A DNA stretch of 64,000 nucleotides from Lepas anatifera (taxonomy: Eukaryota > Arthropoda > Thecostraca > Lepadidae). Position 1 is the first letter of the stretch. Each line of letters begins with the position of its first letter. The notes under the pieces were generated by a model that saw nothing but the letters and a program-made list of their open reading frames with translations, searched no databases and had not been told where the DNA came from. Location: positions 620,001 through 684,000 of the forward strand of contig JAOTON010001574.1 of NCBI GenBank assembly GCA_034440635.1, read 5' to 3'. Below, in pieces: positions 10,719 through 22,500 of this stretch. Position numbers and translations under genes: made by a program.

Positions 10719-13700
10719 CGCCACGCCGGTGTTCCTCGACTCCGCGTGGTCGGGGAGGGGGAGGCAAGGGAGACGACGAAGAATGCTCAGGAAACGCTGG
10801 TTTCTCGCAAACCGGCGCGGAGGTGTAGGGACAATGAAACATAAAACCAGGCTCTTTGGTATACACTAAAAGACTGATACTGCAGCTCAAAATTCATACG
10901 TGTCGCCTTACAAAAACATTTTCATTCTGATTGAACATTTGGGCCTAGGGGCACACCAACCCGCGAGGTCATAAAGCGTCCTCATTCATCCATCATACAG
11001 CAGCCTACACCCCAGTGCTCCTCCCCCCCCACGAATATGTCCACGCATTCTATATCTGCTGCGCCACAAAACATCGTCAGATAAGCATCTTCCATATATG
11101 ATGTCATGCGATCCTTCATAATTCACACAAGTGATGAGTATGGGTAACTTTCCAAGCCACGCATACAAAACTCACAACACGCTTCATCGATAAAGAACTA
11201 TCCGAGTGACAGTTCCATTGATTTATTCCTTTGGGCGCCAGAGGCCTCAGGACTACCAAGTCCCAAACAAAGTACTATATTATTCCTACCAATTTGAGAT
11301 TGTGAGTTATTTAGACGAAGTCATTTTGCTAAGACATTCAGACATTTTCCTATGAACTCTGTGAATCTGTTAAACGTTCTTAAAATGCTAGTATATTGTG
11401 AATAAATATGCATAGGTTTCACTTTCTAAGTTTTCTTAAATTTCCTTTTGTAATGCTTGAAGTCCTATAAGACCTCTTACACTGCAATTCTGTTTCTTAT
11501 TTCATCTATCATAAAGTCGTTATAGTCTGCCTGCCTCGATGATTTTTTAGATTTGAACTCATGATTTCAAACAAGAATGTAATGGCCACCAGGATGAAAC
11601 AAGTAAAACCACCAGCCGTGTACAGAATTTCGTAATTTAAATGTCTTTCACATCTGGAGGCGACCATCTGTTACATCCTTTCCCACTGACAATGTACCTT
11701 TATTCTAACAGTATGTTACCGTCAAAAGACGTGTTTTGCCTTATATCTGCATGAATATAATGATGGTACAATAGCACCACCGAAGATCAGGGGACGACTG
11801 GGTCAACTGCTTACATTCCAGTTCTACTAGACCCGCAGGAAACTTTACTTTGATTGCTTCCTTCGCATCTGAGTGCACTTTCAAATCATCCTTTTCGCTA
11901 ATGCCATTGAAATGCCTAGTATCATCCACTTAAGCAATGTCGCCAGATAGTTTTGCTCGCATGTTTACAGATATGCACCAATTATCGATTGCCGTTAAGT
12001 CAGCCTGTCACACGAACATTGTCTTATCGATATTTCGATAACCAGAGAGTGTACTTTCATGTGTAGATACTTGGAGCTCCATCTTATCTGCTTAGCTTGT
12101 CAACATCTGATGGCGGCGAGTCCTTGGAATTCCAATGAAGCGCGTGATCGTTCACTGAACTTATTTGCACTTCCATTCATGGAGAAGACAATGATAAATG
12201 ACGACTGTTCGCTCGTGTTACGATTAAAAAGGAAAATAATTTTGGATAGTACTTCGGGCACGGTTCATCATTAAATATACTCAATGGTCGTAAGGAGACG
12301 GCCGTACAGCGACCAGTCTAGATGGGTCGTTAAAGAGCGCAAAGCCGTAAAGAAACATAGTGGCTATACGCGTCGGAACATGGGCATCTAGTCTCGCACT
12401 TTTCATTTTAAAAATCACCCTTTCCAAAAAAATGGGAAAAAATTACAACGTTTTGAAATCGGCAAGCGCAAGAGGCACCAATAAGTGCAGATCTGATGAG
12501 TTTTTGGTTCTAGAAGGGAGAGTCTCTTGTCAGCAGCGGGTACCGATTGACAGGGCTACCTATTTTTTTCCGGAGGAGACGCTCAAGATAGTGGCTCTTA
12601 ATAAAATCGAACAAAATTGGGGGCATGGGGAAAATGCGTTTTTTCTGTCCCCCCCACCCTCGGCTGAGAATCCACCAGCGAGCCCACGTCGCAGTTATCT
12701 ACGTCAACTGAATGTATCTGAAAGAGAACCGCACTACGACACTACGCAACGTAATACAATAGGTTGACCCTTTAATTATAGCATGAGGAAATAGTAGTTA
12801 TTCACCATTGACTTAATCCAAATTACACTCATTCTAACCTTTACTTCGATTAAATATATTATTTTATTTCAATCAGTTTTTTTTCTCAGTTTTTCCATTC
12901 ACATAGTTGCAGTGAAATTTGCATAATTTCCCCATACACGTTTCGATTGTTTGGCACAGAAAGGCTCCAAAATGAAAACTTTTATATAGAAAAATAGCAC
13001 AACCTCTAAACACATTGCGTACTTAAAATACTGGGTAAAAAACCGAAATGTTGATCATTTCTCTTCGTGATCATTAAGATCCACTTGTTATAGGCAATTA
13101 TATTGACCTGTAACCTCGAGACCATGCGTCGGTGTCCAGCACTAAACAAGCTGGCGCATTGGAATTCTTGGGACCGTGAAAAGGCCATTGGAAAGCCGGG
13201 CTGGAATAAAAAGCCATACATGACCATGAGTATGATGCTTGATACCAACACGTTTTCTCTCCTTAAGTCGAGAAAAAGGATTACCAGCAAGTTCCTAAGA
13301 ATAGCTGTTGTAACAGACTTAATGTGAAGCTCTTTGCTCTGTCTAATGAGAAACCTTCGTGCCAGACAGGAGTTAACGCCCCAGGTATGATTTAAAGCAC
13401 AGGTGTACATGGACCTGAGCCAAAGCATGGGATTTTCCAGATTAGATACAGCTGATTTACGAGCAATAACAAGCCTTGCTGGTCAATCTTTTTATGAACA
13501 GGGTGTGCTTGTGGCTCGCATCCCGCAGTACAGATCCTGCCTTCAAGTTCATATTTGACGGGAGCTTGGTAACATGACCAAAATAAGGGAATATGAAATT
13601 TTGCAGAGGGGGAGCAATGCTTTAGTTGAAAAGGAGACAGGTATATCACGCAGATTGGTCGGCTCAGAACCACTATGCTTACCTACACAGGCTGTGCCTA

Positions 13701-13855
13701 AAGGGACAAGATTTCAGACTTCACCGCTCGCTGAAGTATATTCCAGCTGTCTCAGGGTCCTTCACACCAAACTGGGACAGCTGTTATGTGCTTAGTTCAG
13801 CTGAGTAACCAATCGTAAACTGAGATTACCAGCGTGTTTACACATGACTAGTTTA
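10719..13855. other. Non-coding, nothing assigned
   Basis: Frames at 12360-12767 (plus) and 13006-13428 (minus) exceed 130 codons but show no domain I recognise and no paired splice sites. The region 12780-13000 is AT-rich. Confidence 0.45.
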
Positions 13856-13870
13856 AAGACACGCTTTTAC

Positions 13871-14050
13871 AATAATTGTTGGGGTTTAACGACGCACCAA
13901 CTGCCAGGGTCATACGGCGTCGCCAACTCTCACCCTGTTGGAAGGGATTTTGGGGATCAGATCGACTTATTCAGAGGCTCCGCCGGGACTTGAACCCGGG
14001 ACCGGTGGCTTAGAAGACAAGGGTGCTATCCACTAAGCCACCTCATCCCC
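13871..14050 (-). mobile_element. tRNA-Arg-derived SINE, full-length copy with target duplication
   Basis: Read on the minus strand, the 5' part is tRNA-like: A box TGGCTTAGTGG (14030-14040), a CTTCTAA anticodon-loop segment as in tRNA-Arg(UCU), and B box GGTTCAAGTCC (13986-13996). A ~100-bp body follows, ending GTCGTTAAACCCCAACAATT. The 15-bp word AAGACACGCTTTTAC occurs immediately on both sides (13856-13870 and 14051-14065), a perfect target-site duplication that proves retroposition. The near-identical copy at 27715 indicates recent activity. It is not a functional tRNA gene: the acceptor stem does not close and the body is fused to the 3' side. Confidence 0.9.
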
Positions 14051-14146
14051 AAGACACGCTTTTACCTATTCAAATTGGAAACGATTAGTAGGTCCGAATG
14101 CACCGCGAATTTTTATCGTTTAATAATGACGTCTCGTAAAATACAG

Positions 14147-14287
14147 CAGGGGCGGTCGCAAGAGCGCGGTTGGGGGGGGGGTAACTCGGAAAAAATCGTA
14201 AAAACATGGTGTTTTTAAACAGAAAATCGGCCAAAATTCAGCCATTTTGGGAATGACCCCTTGCCCCCCTCTCTGTGTCCACCAATG
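14147..14287. mobile_element. hAT-type MITE with perfect 8-bp target duplication
   Basis: The left end CAGGGGCGGTCGCA and a degenerate right end ending CCACCAATG flank 141 bp of G-run-rich sequence. AAATACAG occurs exactly on both sides (14139-14146 and 14288-14295), the 8-bp duplication typical of hAT transposition. There is no coding capacity. Confidence 0.75.
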
Positions 14288-16220
14288 AAATACAGGGAAT
14301 AAGAATAGAGGGATTTTGAGTGGGCGTAAGTTTCATCTGGTGGCTGATCCCAAAAGGACAGTGTTGCTGCGCTGGGGTCTGTGTGGCGCACTTGGTGTGC
14401 CAGCGCGTTTGGCTGGGCCCGCGGTATTCCATAGTTCTGCAGGTGATCACGACTAAGAGCCTATGCTCAAATAACGTTCGACGCCCCATCCTGGCCCAAG
14501 TCAAGCTCACTCTCCTCTCCGACGCCTTATAACCTCGAAATAGGTGCGCCGTTAAATATTAGGTAAAAAAGACGATCCAACGCTCTCGTAAGGTCGAGTA
14601 TCCTACAGCAGCGATCTGCGGACCGGGGGCGCGCGTGCCCTTGAGGCAGCCGCGCTGTCGTCTGCAGGGTGAAAACAGCTGGGATTGACAAGCGGCGGCT
14701 GATTGAGTAGCAGCCGCGGCCTTGGCTGCGAGCGACAGCTCGGTGGAATCCGCCACAGCAGCGTGGCTCGCTAGCTAATTCAATAGTAGCTGCCATCCCT
14801 GGGAACCCACGCCCAGCGTTATACGGCGACATTGAAATACACCCCGGAGATAGTTAAAATCAGCACGTGATCTCTGTATTATCACGATGTGAGATCAGAT
14901 ATGCAATCATATATGGCTTACGGGACTGTTTTCCGAGTTTTTCACAGTCTCTAGTGAGGTGAGGTGTGTTTCTGTCATTTTGAATTATCATGAAGGCTGT
15001 AGGCAAGTCACCACGTTACCGAAGAAAAGCTTACACACAAGTCCGAGCTGTGGGATCGTTATCTCAATATGCAGTCATTCACAAAAAAATCCTTCAGACT
15101 CAAGGACCAAATAAAGTGAAAACAAAATTGTGTACGTTTTAATGTATTCCACTCGCTTTACTCGATTCATAATCCGGCTCAATCCACAAGGTCACAGCGA
15201 TGGTAATCGATGTCAGTCGCCCGCATCTCCTTGCGGATATTGGATACAAAATAATAGTGAAAATTACTTTCATGGCTGTAGAGGAGATAATAATTCATGT
15301 TTAGTAGTAGCTTCAACAATCTTTCACTTTTTCTGTAGAAAATCGTTTCACACTATGATCTCCAGTGTGATTTTCAAGTTTCAAGACGGCGGACTAACGC
15401 TCTCGTGAATATCATCCGACAATTTTGCGAAAACGTGCAACTCTGCGCCTTCCAAACATTTTTTTGCGAAATTCATTCACAATTACTAATTCAAAGGCAA
15501 AAAGTAGATAGAAAGTGTGCCAGCCTTACTAGCCGTTGCTTTTTCAGTTTTTTGTTCACCTCTAGTTTGCGTAATTAGCAATGCCAAAACGTGTCAGGTC
15601 TCTTTTGAAAACCCATGAGTACTTATATCATTTTCAGTAACAAAACAAAACTCCATGTAGCATAGACACTATCTTTAAACATAGTCAAATTACTAGCACG
15701 GCTACAAAAACGAAACACAGGAATTCTACTACACCATTTTAATCGCAAATATTTCATAAGATCTGATATAAACATCAATACCGCATTAATCTAAGTAAGA
15801 AGTTCTATTGTCCTCCAGCAGCTGACACTGAAGCTCTGCAATTTATTTCGAGGGCACAGACAGAAGAACTGGCTACAGATAGGGTGAAGCTCCACCGACA
15901 GGGTACACGGCGCTTTGATTAGAGTTCAAGAGCGGTGCCCTAACGTCCATGGTGGATTATGTCTATGTGAGATGCTGGGCGATTTGAGTATCACACACCC
16001 AGCCCTCCTCCAACAGCAAGCGCAGACCACCGGATGTGACGTCACATACTGTAGTATATAACATGGGAAAATTAAATGGTTAAATATCCAAATTTATGCA
16101 CAAAGAGGCCCATAATCGAAAATGAAATGCTTATTCATTGCATATGGGATAAACTTGATTACTGTGTATTCTCACAAATTCGTAAGCAGAAAGTGCCATC
16201 AGCAGCAGTTTAACATACGG
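14288..16220. other. Non-coding, nothing assigned
   Basis: It contains a GC-rich stretch at 14570-14830 whose overlapping minus-strand frames (101 and 65 codons) lack recognisable domains, and a CRE palindrome at 16037-16044. I see no other structure. Confidence 0.45.
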
Positions 16221-16227
16221 CTCAATG

Positions 16228-16282
16228 GTGAAGGAATTCCTCCACGCCCATGTGACGTCACTCGGGCGTGAAGGAATTCCTC
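16228..16282. repeat. Direct repeat of GTGAAGGAATTCCTC flanking a CRE
   Basis: GTGAAGGAATTCCTC occurs at 16228-16242 and 16268-16282, 40 bp apart, with TGACGTCA between them at 16253-16260. The core GAGGAATTCCTC is itself nearly palindromic. Confidence 0.6.
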
Positions 16283-16548
16283 TTGAACGTACCTTTAGGT
16301 AAAGAAATCTTGCTACGCACCGACCTCAGCGTTAGGGGTCCGTGATGTTTCAGTACCGGTGCAGGAGCTGGTTACCTACTAACATTGTACAGCACAACAC
16401 GTCTTGCTGGAGAAATCGGTAGTAGCAATTCTGTCTCCAACGTGGGGCAACGTGTCGTTCTGCAGTGTCATTCAAGAGCAGAAGACTTAACTGTGTTATG
16501 GACGGCATTTTGTACTCAACGTGGATGCTGAAACAAGTGGAGCGTAAG

Positions 16549-16669
16549 TTGTTCTGCTGGATGGTTGGAGTTTATCCCTCCTGCCTCCATGTAGAGCACG
16601 TGTTATTCTGCTGGGTGAGTTCAGTTAGCTGCGCTTACCTCCATGGTGGGGTACATATTGTTCTGCTGG
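16549..16669. repeat. Degenerate ~55-bp tandem repeat overlapping the TOX exon 3' end
   Basis: TTGTTCTGCTGG recurs at 16549, 16603 (TTATTCTGCTGG) and 16658, at spacings of 54 and 55 bp, and CCTCCATG recurs in the middle of the last two units. The last unit carries the final ~31 nt of the TOX exon and its donor; the other units lie in the downstream intron and have lost the donor. Confidence 0.55.
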
Positions 16670-16737
16670 TTCACGCCCTCCGATAACAGCGGTGGCAGGT
16701 CGAACTCCTCGTCACCTAGGTTCGGCGTCTGGTACGT
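16639..16737 (-). CDS. TOX: TOX-family HMG-box protein, internal exon (33 codons)
   Basis: Seen: read on the minus strand, a pyrimidine-rich tract ending TTGTTTTCAG directly precedes a 99-nt open exon. The exon ends ATG GAG and is followed by donor GTAAGC. It is phase 0 at both ends. The peptide begins TYQTPNLGDEEFDLPPL and ends NNMYPTME. Known: TOX, TOX2, TOX3 and TOX4 share a short acidic N-terminal motif of the form TPSLGDEEFEIPPI, upstream of a nuclear-localisation stretch and a single HMG box; they are nuclear transcription or chromatin factors. Inferred: this is the N-terminal-motif exon of an invertebrate TOX orthologue. The HMG-box exons are absent from the window and should lie at lower coordinates beyond base 1. 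The last ~31 nt of the exon resemble degenerate repeats in the adjoining intron. I cannot say which vertebrate paralogue is closest. Confidence 0.82.
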
Positions 16738-17005
16738 CTGAAAACAAGACGACTGACCTCAGTCGAACCCCTGGCCCGTCTGCTCACACTCGTATCCACC
16801 ATTCACCACGATTGCGACTGGCTAAATGGCTCTGCGCTAACATACTCCCGCAAAATAAAACAACACTCCTGACAGGGAATTTGTCTCACCAAAGCTCGTG
16901 AGTTGTTTGCCCAAAAAAGGCAAGGAAGTCAACCCAGTTCTTCTGCTACGCTACAATTTCCGAAGTGCGTGAGCGCATGCAATGAATCAAAACTGTGAGT
17001 TATGA

Positions 17006-17212
17006 CAGGGGCGGACGCAGATCCGAGTTTTGAGGGGGGGGGGCAAACCCATGTCTGCCTCTCCTCCTGGGGGGAACAAAGATTTTTTGCTCTACAAACC
17101 TAGTGTAAACAGCTTTTTTCAATTTATCCGGCGTTTGGGGGGCCAAAACATAGTTTGACCCCTCCAGCGCTTTGGGGGCATGGTCGGAATGCCCCCCCTG
17201 CGTCTGCCAATG
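17006..17212. mobile_element. hAT-type MITE, CAGGGGCGGACGCAG family
   Basis: The left end CAGGGGCGGACGCAG and right end CTGCGTCTGCCAATG are near-perfect inverted repeats. Internal sequence (CATGTCTGCCTCTCCTCCTGG, GGGGCCAAAACATAGTTTG) matches the copy at 26232-26543. Flanking octamers AGTTATGA and AGTAAGGA match at 6 of 8 positions, a decayed target duplication. Confidence 0.75.
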
Positions 17213-17227
17213 AGTAAGGAGTCGAAG

Positions 17228-18600
17228 AAGCCACCCCCGTGGCGCAGCTGGCAAAGGCGTCACGCTTGGGTGTGGAAGGCCCCTGGATCAAGGCTGACCT
17301 ATGGCAGCCTTTTCCGCGGCCGCCTCCTACCTAGGAGATAGCGGTACACTGGGGAGTACGCGCCGCAGCAGTGGAATCAACGCCGTGCCAGCCGGCGTCC
17401 CTGTTTGTGGGTGCACGGGCCTGATCGGCCTTTAACCCTCGCCCCACCGGGGGGCATCGATGGCCCCTAAGGTTTTCCGGGATAGCAGAAAACGACGAGG
17501 CGCAGCACCGCGGTTGAGGGCTCTACCTCTCCTGCATCATTTTCCCATCATCCCTGAAATTTTTTACCCCGGGTCACCCAAGGTCAGGTCACCAGACGAG
17601 GTCAACCAAGGTCACCTCACTTCACCTTTAGAGCTCTGTAAGGCTACATTTCAAAGTCGATCGATTTGAAACTTCCTACAATTCATGAACCCTCCAGGGT
17701 CTACGAGGTGTATATCCGGGATTTTTCGATTTCGTGCCCTGAGGTCAGGTCACGAGGCGACCTCTCCCATTGGAAAAGCATGGGGAAAAGCTATTTCATG
17801 ATATAAAAGCCACAAAAATGATTGCAAATACTCAGACTGCTCAGAACAGCGTTTTTGGACACCCTTTCACGGATCCCAGGGTCATATTTGCCCTTTGACT
17901 TTTCCAAGGTCATCCAAGGTCACCAGAGGTCAAAAACAGTATTTTGACAATAACTTTTGACCTAATTGAGCTAGAGCGGTGAAACAAACACCATCGTGTT
18001 TGTATTGTCACTGGCTTTCATTTGATATACGGCAAGGTCACTTTTGACCTTTCTTGACCTCAGGTCATATTAGGTCACGAGGTGACCTCTGGCGGTCAAA
18101 CCACTGGCGGGAGGTCTTTACGTTCCACATAGCGGAAAAAGTACTGGCAATTTGCTATCAAATGTACTTTACCAGGCCTCAATAGCTCTAATGACATAAG
18201 AGTTATGCCCAGTTTGCTTAATCATTGCATATTTGAGTGAAAATAGCCGATCTTGACCTAATTTGACCTCTGGAGGTCAAACCATTGACCTGAGCACTAA
18301 AACATGCGAAGTAATTTCTTACTGAATTCACGCGAGCTTTCTATTGCACTTTGCAGATTTGCGCTAACGCCCATATTTTCGGAGTTAGAGGGGGGCCATC
18401 GATGGCCCCGGTGGGGCGAAGGTGGCGCCGGACCCCGGTGGGGCGCGGTTAAAGTGATCCACCGGTCTGGTCTCCAGCCCGCGACCCTCATGTGAGGGCT
18501 CGGCCTATGCCGGGCGCTGCGGCTTGGGGAGACTGGAGCAGCCTATGGCCCGCCGAGTGCGATGCCGCTGTCCCGTAAGGGTGCCGGCAAATGGAAACTT
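17228..18600 (+). mobile_element. tRNA-derived SINE-like unit interrupted by a TTAA element
   Basis: From about 17232 there is a tRNA-like head: GTGGCGCAGCTGG resembles an A box and GGATCAAGG is a degenerate B box. The unit continues to the TTAA at 17432 and resumes at 18453 through about 18600. Without the intervening 1 kb the two parts form one ~350-bp non-coding unit. I found no second copy, so the assignment rests on the A/B-box-like words only. Confidence 0.4.
17432..18452. mobile_element. TTAA-flanked piggyBac-type MITE rich in AGGTCA half-sites, copy 2
   Basis: It begins TTAACCCTCGCCCCACCGG and ends GCGGTTAA, 1,021 bp against 1,020 bp for copy 1 at 4761, in the same orientation and colinear throughout with scattered substitutions and few indels. 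The left subterminal palindrome has decayed slightly; the right one is largely kept. The AGGTCA arrays are conserved. It splits a SINE-like unit, so it inserted after that unit. Confidence 0.8.
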
Positions 18601-18984
18601 CCGATCTGTACATAGTGTGAGTGCGTTGTATGAATGATACTAGCTACTAACACAAAAATGCTCCCGGGAAAGGGAGCGTAAAAATATTAAACAAAAAGGA
18701 TTCGAAGAAAACATTCCAGGTACACCGTGTTTTTAATGTTCGAAATGAAGTGTTGGGGAACATCATCAATGGCACTAATCATAAATAGATCAGCTGATTA
18801 TTTTACGATAGAAGAACGTTGTTCGGAATCAAGATACCTATTCGGAATACATATTGTTTTCCGAAATTCATATAATTTAAAGAGTTGGCGAAAAAGCTCA
18901 CGTTAGTCCCTACATAACCCAGCCATAGATCATGCAACGTTATGGAATTAAAAAATCAAAGTATAAAATACTGACGGACACGTT

Positions 18985-19560
18985 CCCTTGTTGCTGCTGT
19001 AAGATTCCATGCAGGGGCTGCAATCGTACAGCTCCCGTGTCGGCAAAATGCTCCCATCCTTCCGTCTGGCGCACGACACCACGTCAGCCGGTCTGCATTA
19101 TCAATCGCCGTCTCGGCTTCCCCCACGCACCCCATTCCAGTCACGTCTGCCGCCGACAACACTCCAGTCCTCCGCCCCGCCGGCACCGTCGAGTCAGCTG
19201 ACTTTACCGCATCGTCAGACTACCACCCGGCCAGCTGCCGATCCATCCGACTGTCACCCAGGTCCGCCCAGCTCCCGCCCCGCCGCCGCCGCCACCCTGC
19301 TAACTGCTAACCGGCCTCAATTTCGCCGGCGGCCGCCGCGGCGCGTGGCGCGGCGCGCCCACCTGTTGGCAAATCTGGCGCGGTGGCGGCGCTAATCGCC
19401 GATGAGCGGCCCGTCGTCCGCGCGCGGATCGCCGCAGGGGGTCGTCGGCACCGACGGGCGGCGATGTCGTCGATGTCACATATCAGGCCGCCGGCGGCGG
19501 TGGCGCGGTGAGTGAGTCCCCGAGGAGGGCGCTGGGGAGGGGTGGCGGCGGAAAATGTTC
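18985..19560. promoter_or_regulatory. CpG-rich patch in the intron
   Basis: GC content and CpG density rise sharply, especially at 19240-19560 (GCCGCCGCC, CGGCGGCCGCCGCGGCGCG). It lies about 2.3 kb upstream of the TOX exon on the gene's strand and could be an internal promoter or enhancer. The 128-codon frame at 19009-19395 is compositionally driven. Confidence 0.3.
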
Positions 19561-22500
19561 GTCGTTAACCGAACCAAGAGCCGTCATTCATCGAGGGTTT
19601 CTGATATCCGGGTTTGTAAGGATGGCCTCAAGTAGCGTGTCAGGCTCAGAGTGTTGTTTGAAGACCTGGCTCTGATAAAAGCCGAGACAGAGTGAAATAT
19701 GATGATTAAAAGATGGCTTCTATGCACACCTAATGTTTGCCGAAGGAAGTTGAATGACCCTGTGATGATATACCGGGAATGACTGATTAATGTCCACTTC
19801 CAACCGGTGTACAGGGGCGGTGGGGCGTTTCAATCGAGTTCCATCGATGTCTCGGGGTCACGTGAGCGGAAAATGGATGTGGGGCTCGTTAGCAAATTAC
19901 TTAGACACCTTTGTCCTAACATGTCGGTAGCACAGAAACAATGGATTTCGCTCCCGGAGTTCTGTGCTAGCGAACAAAGGAAGGTGAAAGTCTAGAACTA
20001 TGTCACTTCTATTGGCCAGTAAAAATTGCAAGTGGCAAACCATGCCTGGAAATAGGTACTGGAACAAAGAAATTTCCAACAAAAAGAAAAGACAAGCTGT
20101 GTGCTGTGCAAGCGTCCACTGGAAAGTCACGCAACCATCCAGCAGAGCACAAATGCGCACTTCATCAAGCAGGTCAGCACCCACCCTACACTCATTTTCC
20201 TCGGCACAGCTGGGGCTTGAAAGTAGGATGTTAAGTCCGTGAAGAACTTGTTTGATTGATGGTGTGGTGTGATTTTCAACAAAACCTAGCGCCAGTCCTC
20301 CGCCACGTTAAGGCAAACTTCTGAGAATGCCAGACAGATGTCAAAGTTGTGCCTCCCTAGCAATTATTGGAAAATATATTTGCCGTTCAACTTCAGCAAG
20401 TCCGACAAAAGAAATCAAACAGATCAAAACTCCAAAACATTTGACAGCCTTGAATGGTTCCATTTCCAGACGTCAGCGGCCTTTCAAAGAATATCACAAC
20501 TCTGCAAGTGTTTTCACTCAATCGCTTTCAAAACTTGTACCAGACAACTTGCAGCTCGGTTTAACAGTCAAATACCCGTTTTCTGTGGTCAGACTAGCTT
20601 CAACAATCCTAAAAGCAGGCGCCACTCCCACTTTAAAGGTCAGCCTTACATTATAGCTCTTCACAAGGACACCACAATGATCAGTAATGCAAGAAGTCTC
20701 AACGTGACATTATTTACAAGTATAATCCGTGCATGACCTATTTGGGAACCTATTTACGCCTCAACAACAAACCATTGACAGATTTCTTGTTATGTGAAAG
20801 CCAAAAAGGGGGATGAAGTCATCACGCCATCCGCATTTAAAATGATCTCTTAAGAACCAAATGTTACAATATGAACAAAGAATATTGTGGAAAAAGAACA
20901 TTGTCGGTTCATACTCAGATCCAGCGATAAACTTAAAAAAACTTGGAAAACTGATCTTTTCAAAAAAATGAATAAGGCATGTTGCTCAATCTCAGCCATG
21001 GATGTCGCAGAAAGTGATCCTATAACCAGCCAGCAATCCACCAAAGGGGCAGAGCAGGAAGGCCAGAATCGACTACAAAGAAATCGTGTGACCATCAACC
21101 ATTTAAATGGAAAGTTCGGCTGGAAGAGGAGTTTATGCCCAATGCTCCCTTCACCCTTCCACCGAGCTAGGAAAAACTAATGATTCTGACGTGCTTTACT
21201 GGCTGGCTTTGAATGCGTGAGCTTGTTCTTAAGATACTTTTTTCTGGCATCCTCATGCTGAACCCAAACCCCCCACAAATATTGTTTTCCTCGATTGAAC
21301 TTCACTCAGCCTTGGGGTAAAAGTGGTAGGCTGGGAATATGACATCACCCTTACAGGAACAAGGAAAGGTTGTTGCAACGACCATCAGGTTTTCAAATAC
21401 GGTTCGGAAACGGCTGCAATGGAGTTCGCGAGCGATGCTTGCGCAGCTTATGGGGCAATCATTACGCTTCTTTTGACAAAAATAGGCCCCGTTCACATCA
21501 GTTCGCCCAGCTATGACGTCAGTCTATGAAATATGTAGCACAGAGCTTCAGCAGTTTAGGCTCTGTGCCCCGCTCCCTCCGATGTAGCTTGGAATGAAAG
21601 GCGTGATATAACTCCAGCTCACCTCTTGGCCTTGGTAACCTTGAATGACCTTTAACAACCCATTTAATTGTTTGACTTTTCGTTGTTACTATGAATGCTT
21701 ACTGCTTACCCATCGTATACCCTAGATCGTGGCATTTTAAGGAATGAATACAAATTTTCAGATTCGACGATAATTCTTACTGAATTTCTAGCGCTGAGTT
21801 CTAATGCAGCCTTTAAAACTACCACGACAAAGAAAAAGATAGACATTCAAATAAGCTTTTTCTTCCGAAGCCTTTTCTTAAGCTGAAGAATTTCTGCCAT
21901 CTTTGACTTTAAACCTTCTGAGTGAAAATGTCTTCTGTTAGCTCTGATGACTACCTAATTGCTATCTCTGTGGTACCTGACCCGATATAATAAGCAATAG
22001 CAGCCAGGGCGGCAGCGTTGACAATGAAATGCAAAAATCAGAGCTTTACCTAACCTGGTGGGCGAACTGATTAACTGAGTTAAAAGAAAAAGGCGCCAAT
22101 CTCGAGCTCATGCGCATGTTAAGGGCGAAGGCTGTAAAAGCCAGGATAGGGACGATTATTAAACTTGACGCAATCGTCATGCTTCCGTTCTTCTCGCGTT
22201 TGGCAAAACAATGACGAAGCAAAACGATGACTAATACCTACAGAATATTAGAAGAATCAACCCACTGGCCCAAAACTAGCTCCGGCGTCAGGCGTTGGCC
22301 ACCTTTCCCTGTTTAGCAAAAAATAATAAACTATATATTAACACATTAGCATCCGGCTAAGCCCCTGTACTGCCAGCAGAAAAGGTCAGTGAAAAAGAAC
22401 CCAAAATGAACATTCAAAACTTTCAGTCTCTCAGCAAACTAGGCTAATCAGACAAAGACAAACTCATTTCCCATCAACTTTTATAATTCAGAGATTGGCA

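Larger units (their letters stand above)
1..16638 (-). other. Inferred intron (partial) downstream of the TOX exon
   Basis: The sequence runs from the GTAAGC donor of the TOX exon to the left edge of the window, so this intron is at least 16.6 kb. I found no further open stretch with matching splice sites and no HMG-box coding sequence. Most open frames here are short and arise by chance. The transposons, SINE and minisatellite within it are listed separately. Confidence 0.5.

Noticed and set aside
9828..10828. Open frames of 211 and 312 codons
   Set aside because: They are produced by a stop-free 33-bp minisatellite (33 = 11 codons). No start context, domain or splice signals.
13677..13700. 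15-nt minus-strand microexon between CCCTTTAG and GTAAGC
   Set aside because: Good splice-site words, but only 15 nt and containing an in-frame stop in one register. Likely a cryptic site.
13980..14050. Functional tRNA-Arg gene
   Set aside because: A and B boxes are present, but the sequence is fused to a SINE body, lacks a closing acceptor stem and has a retroposition target duplication.
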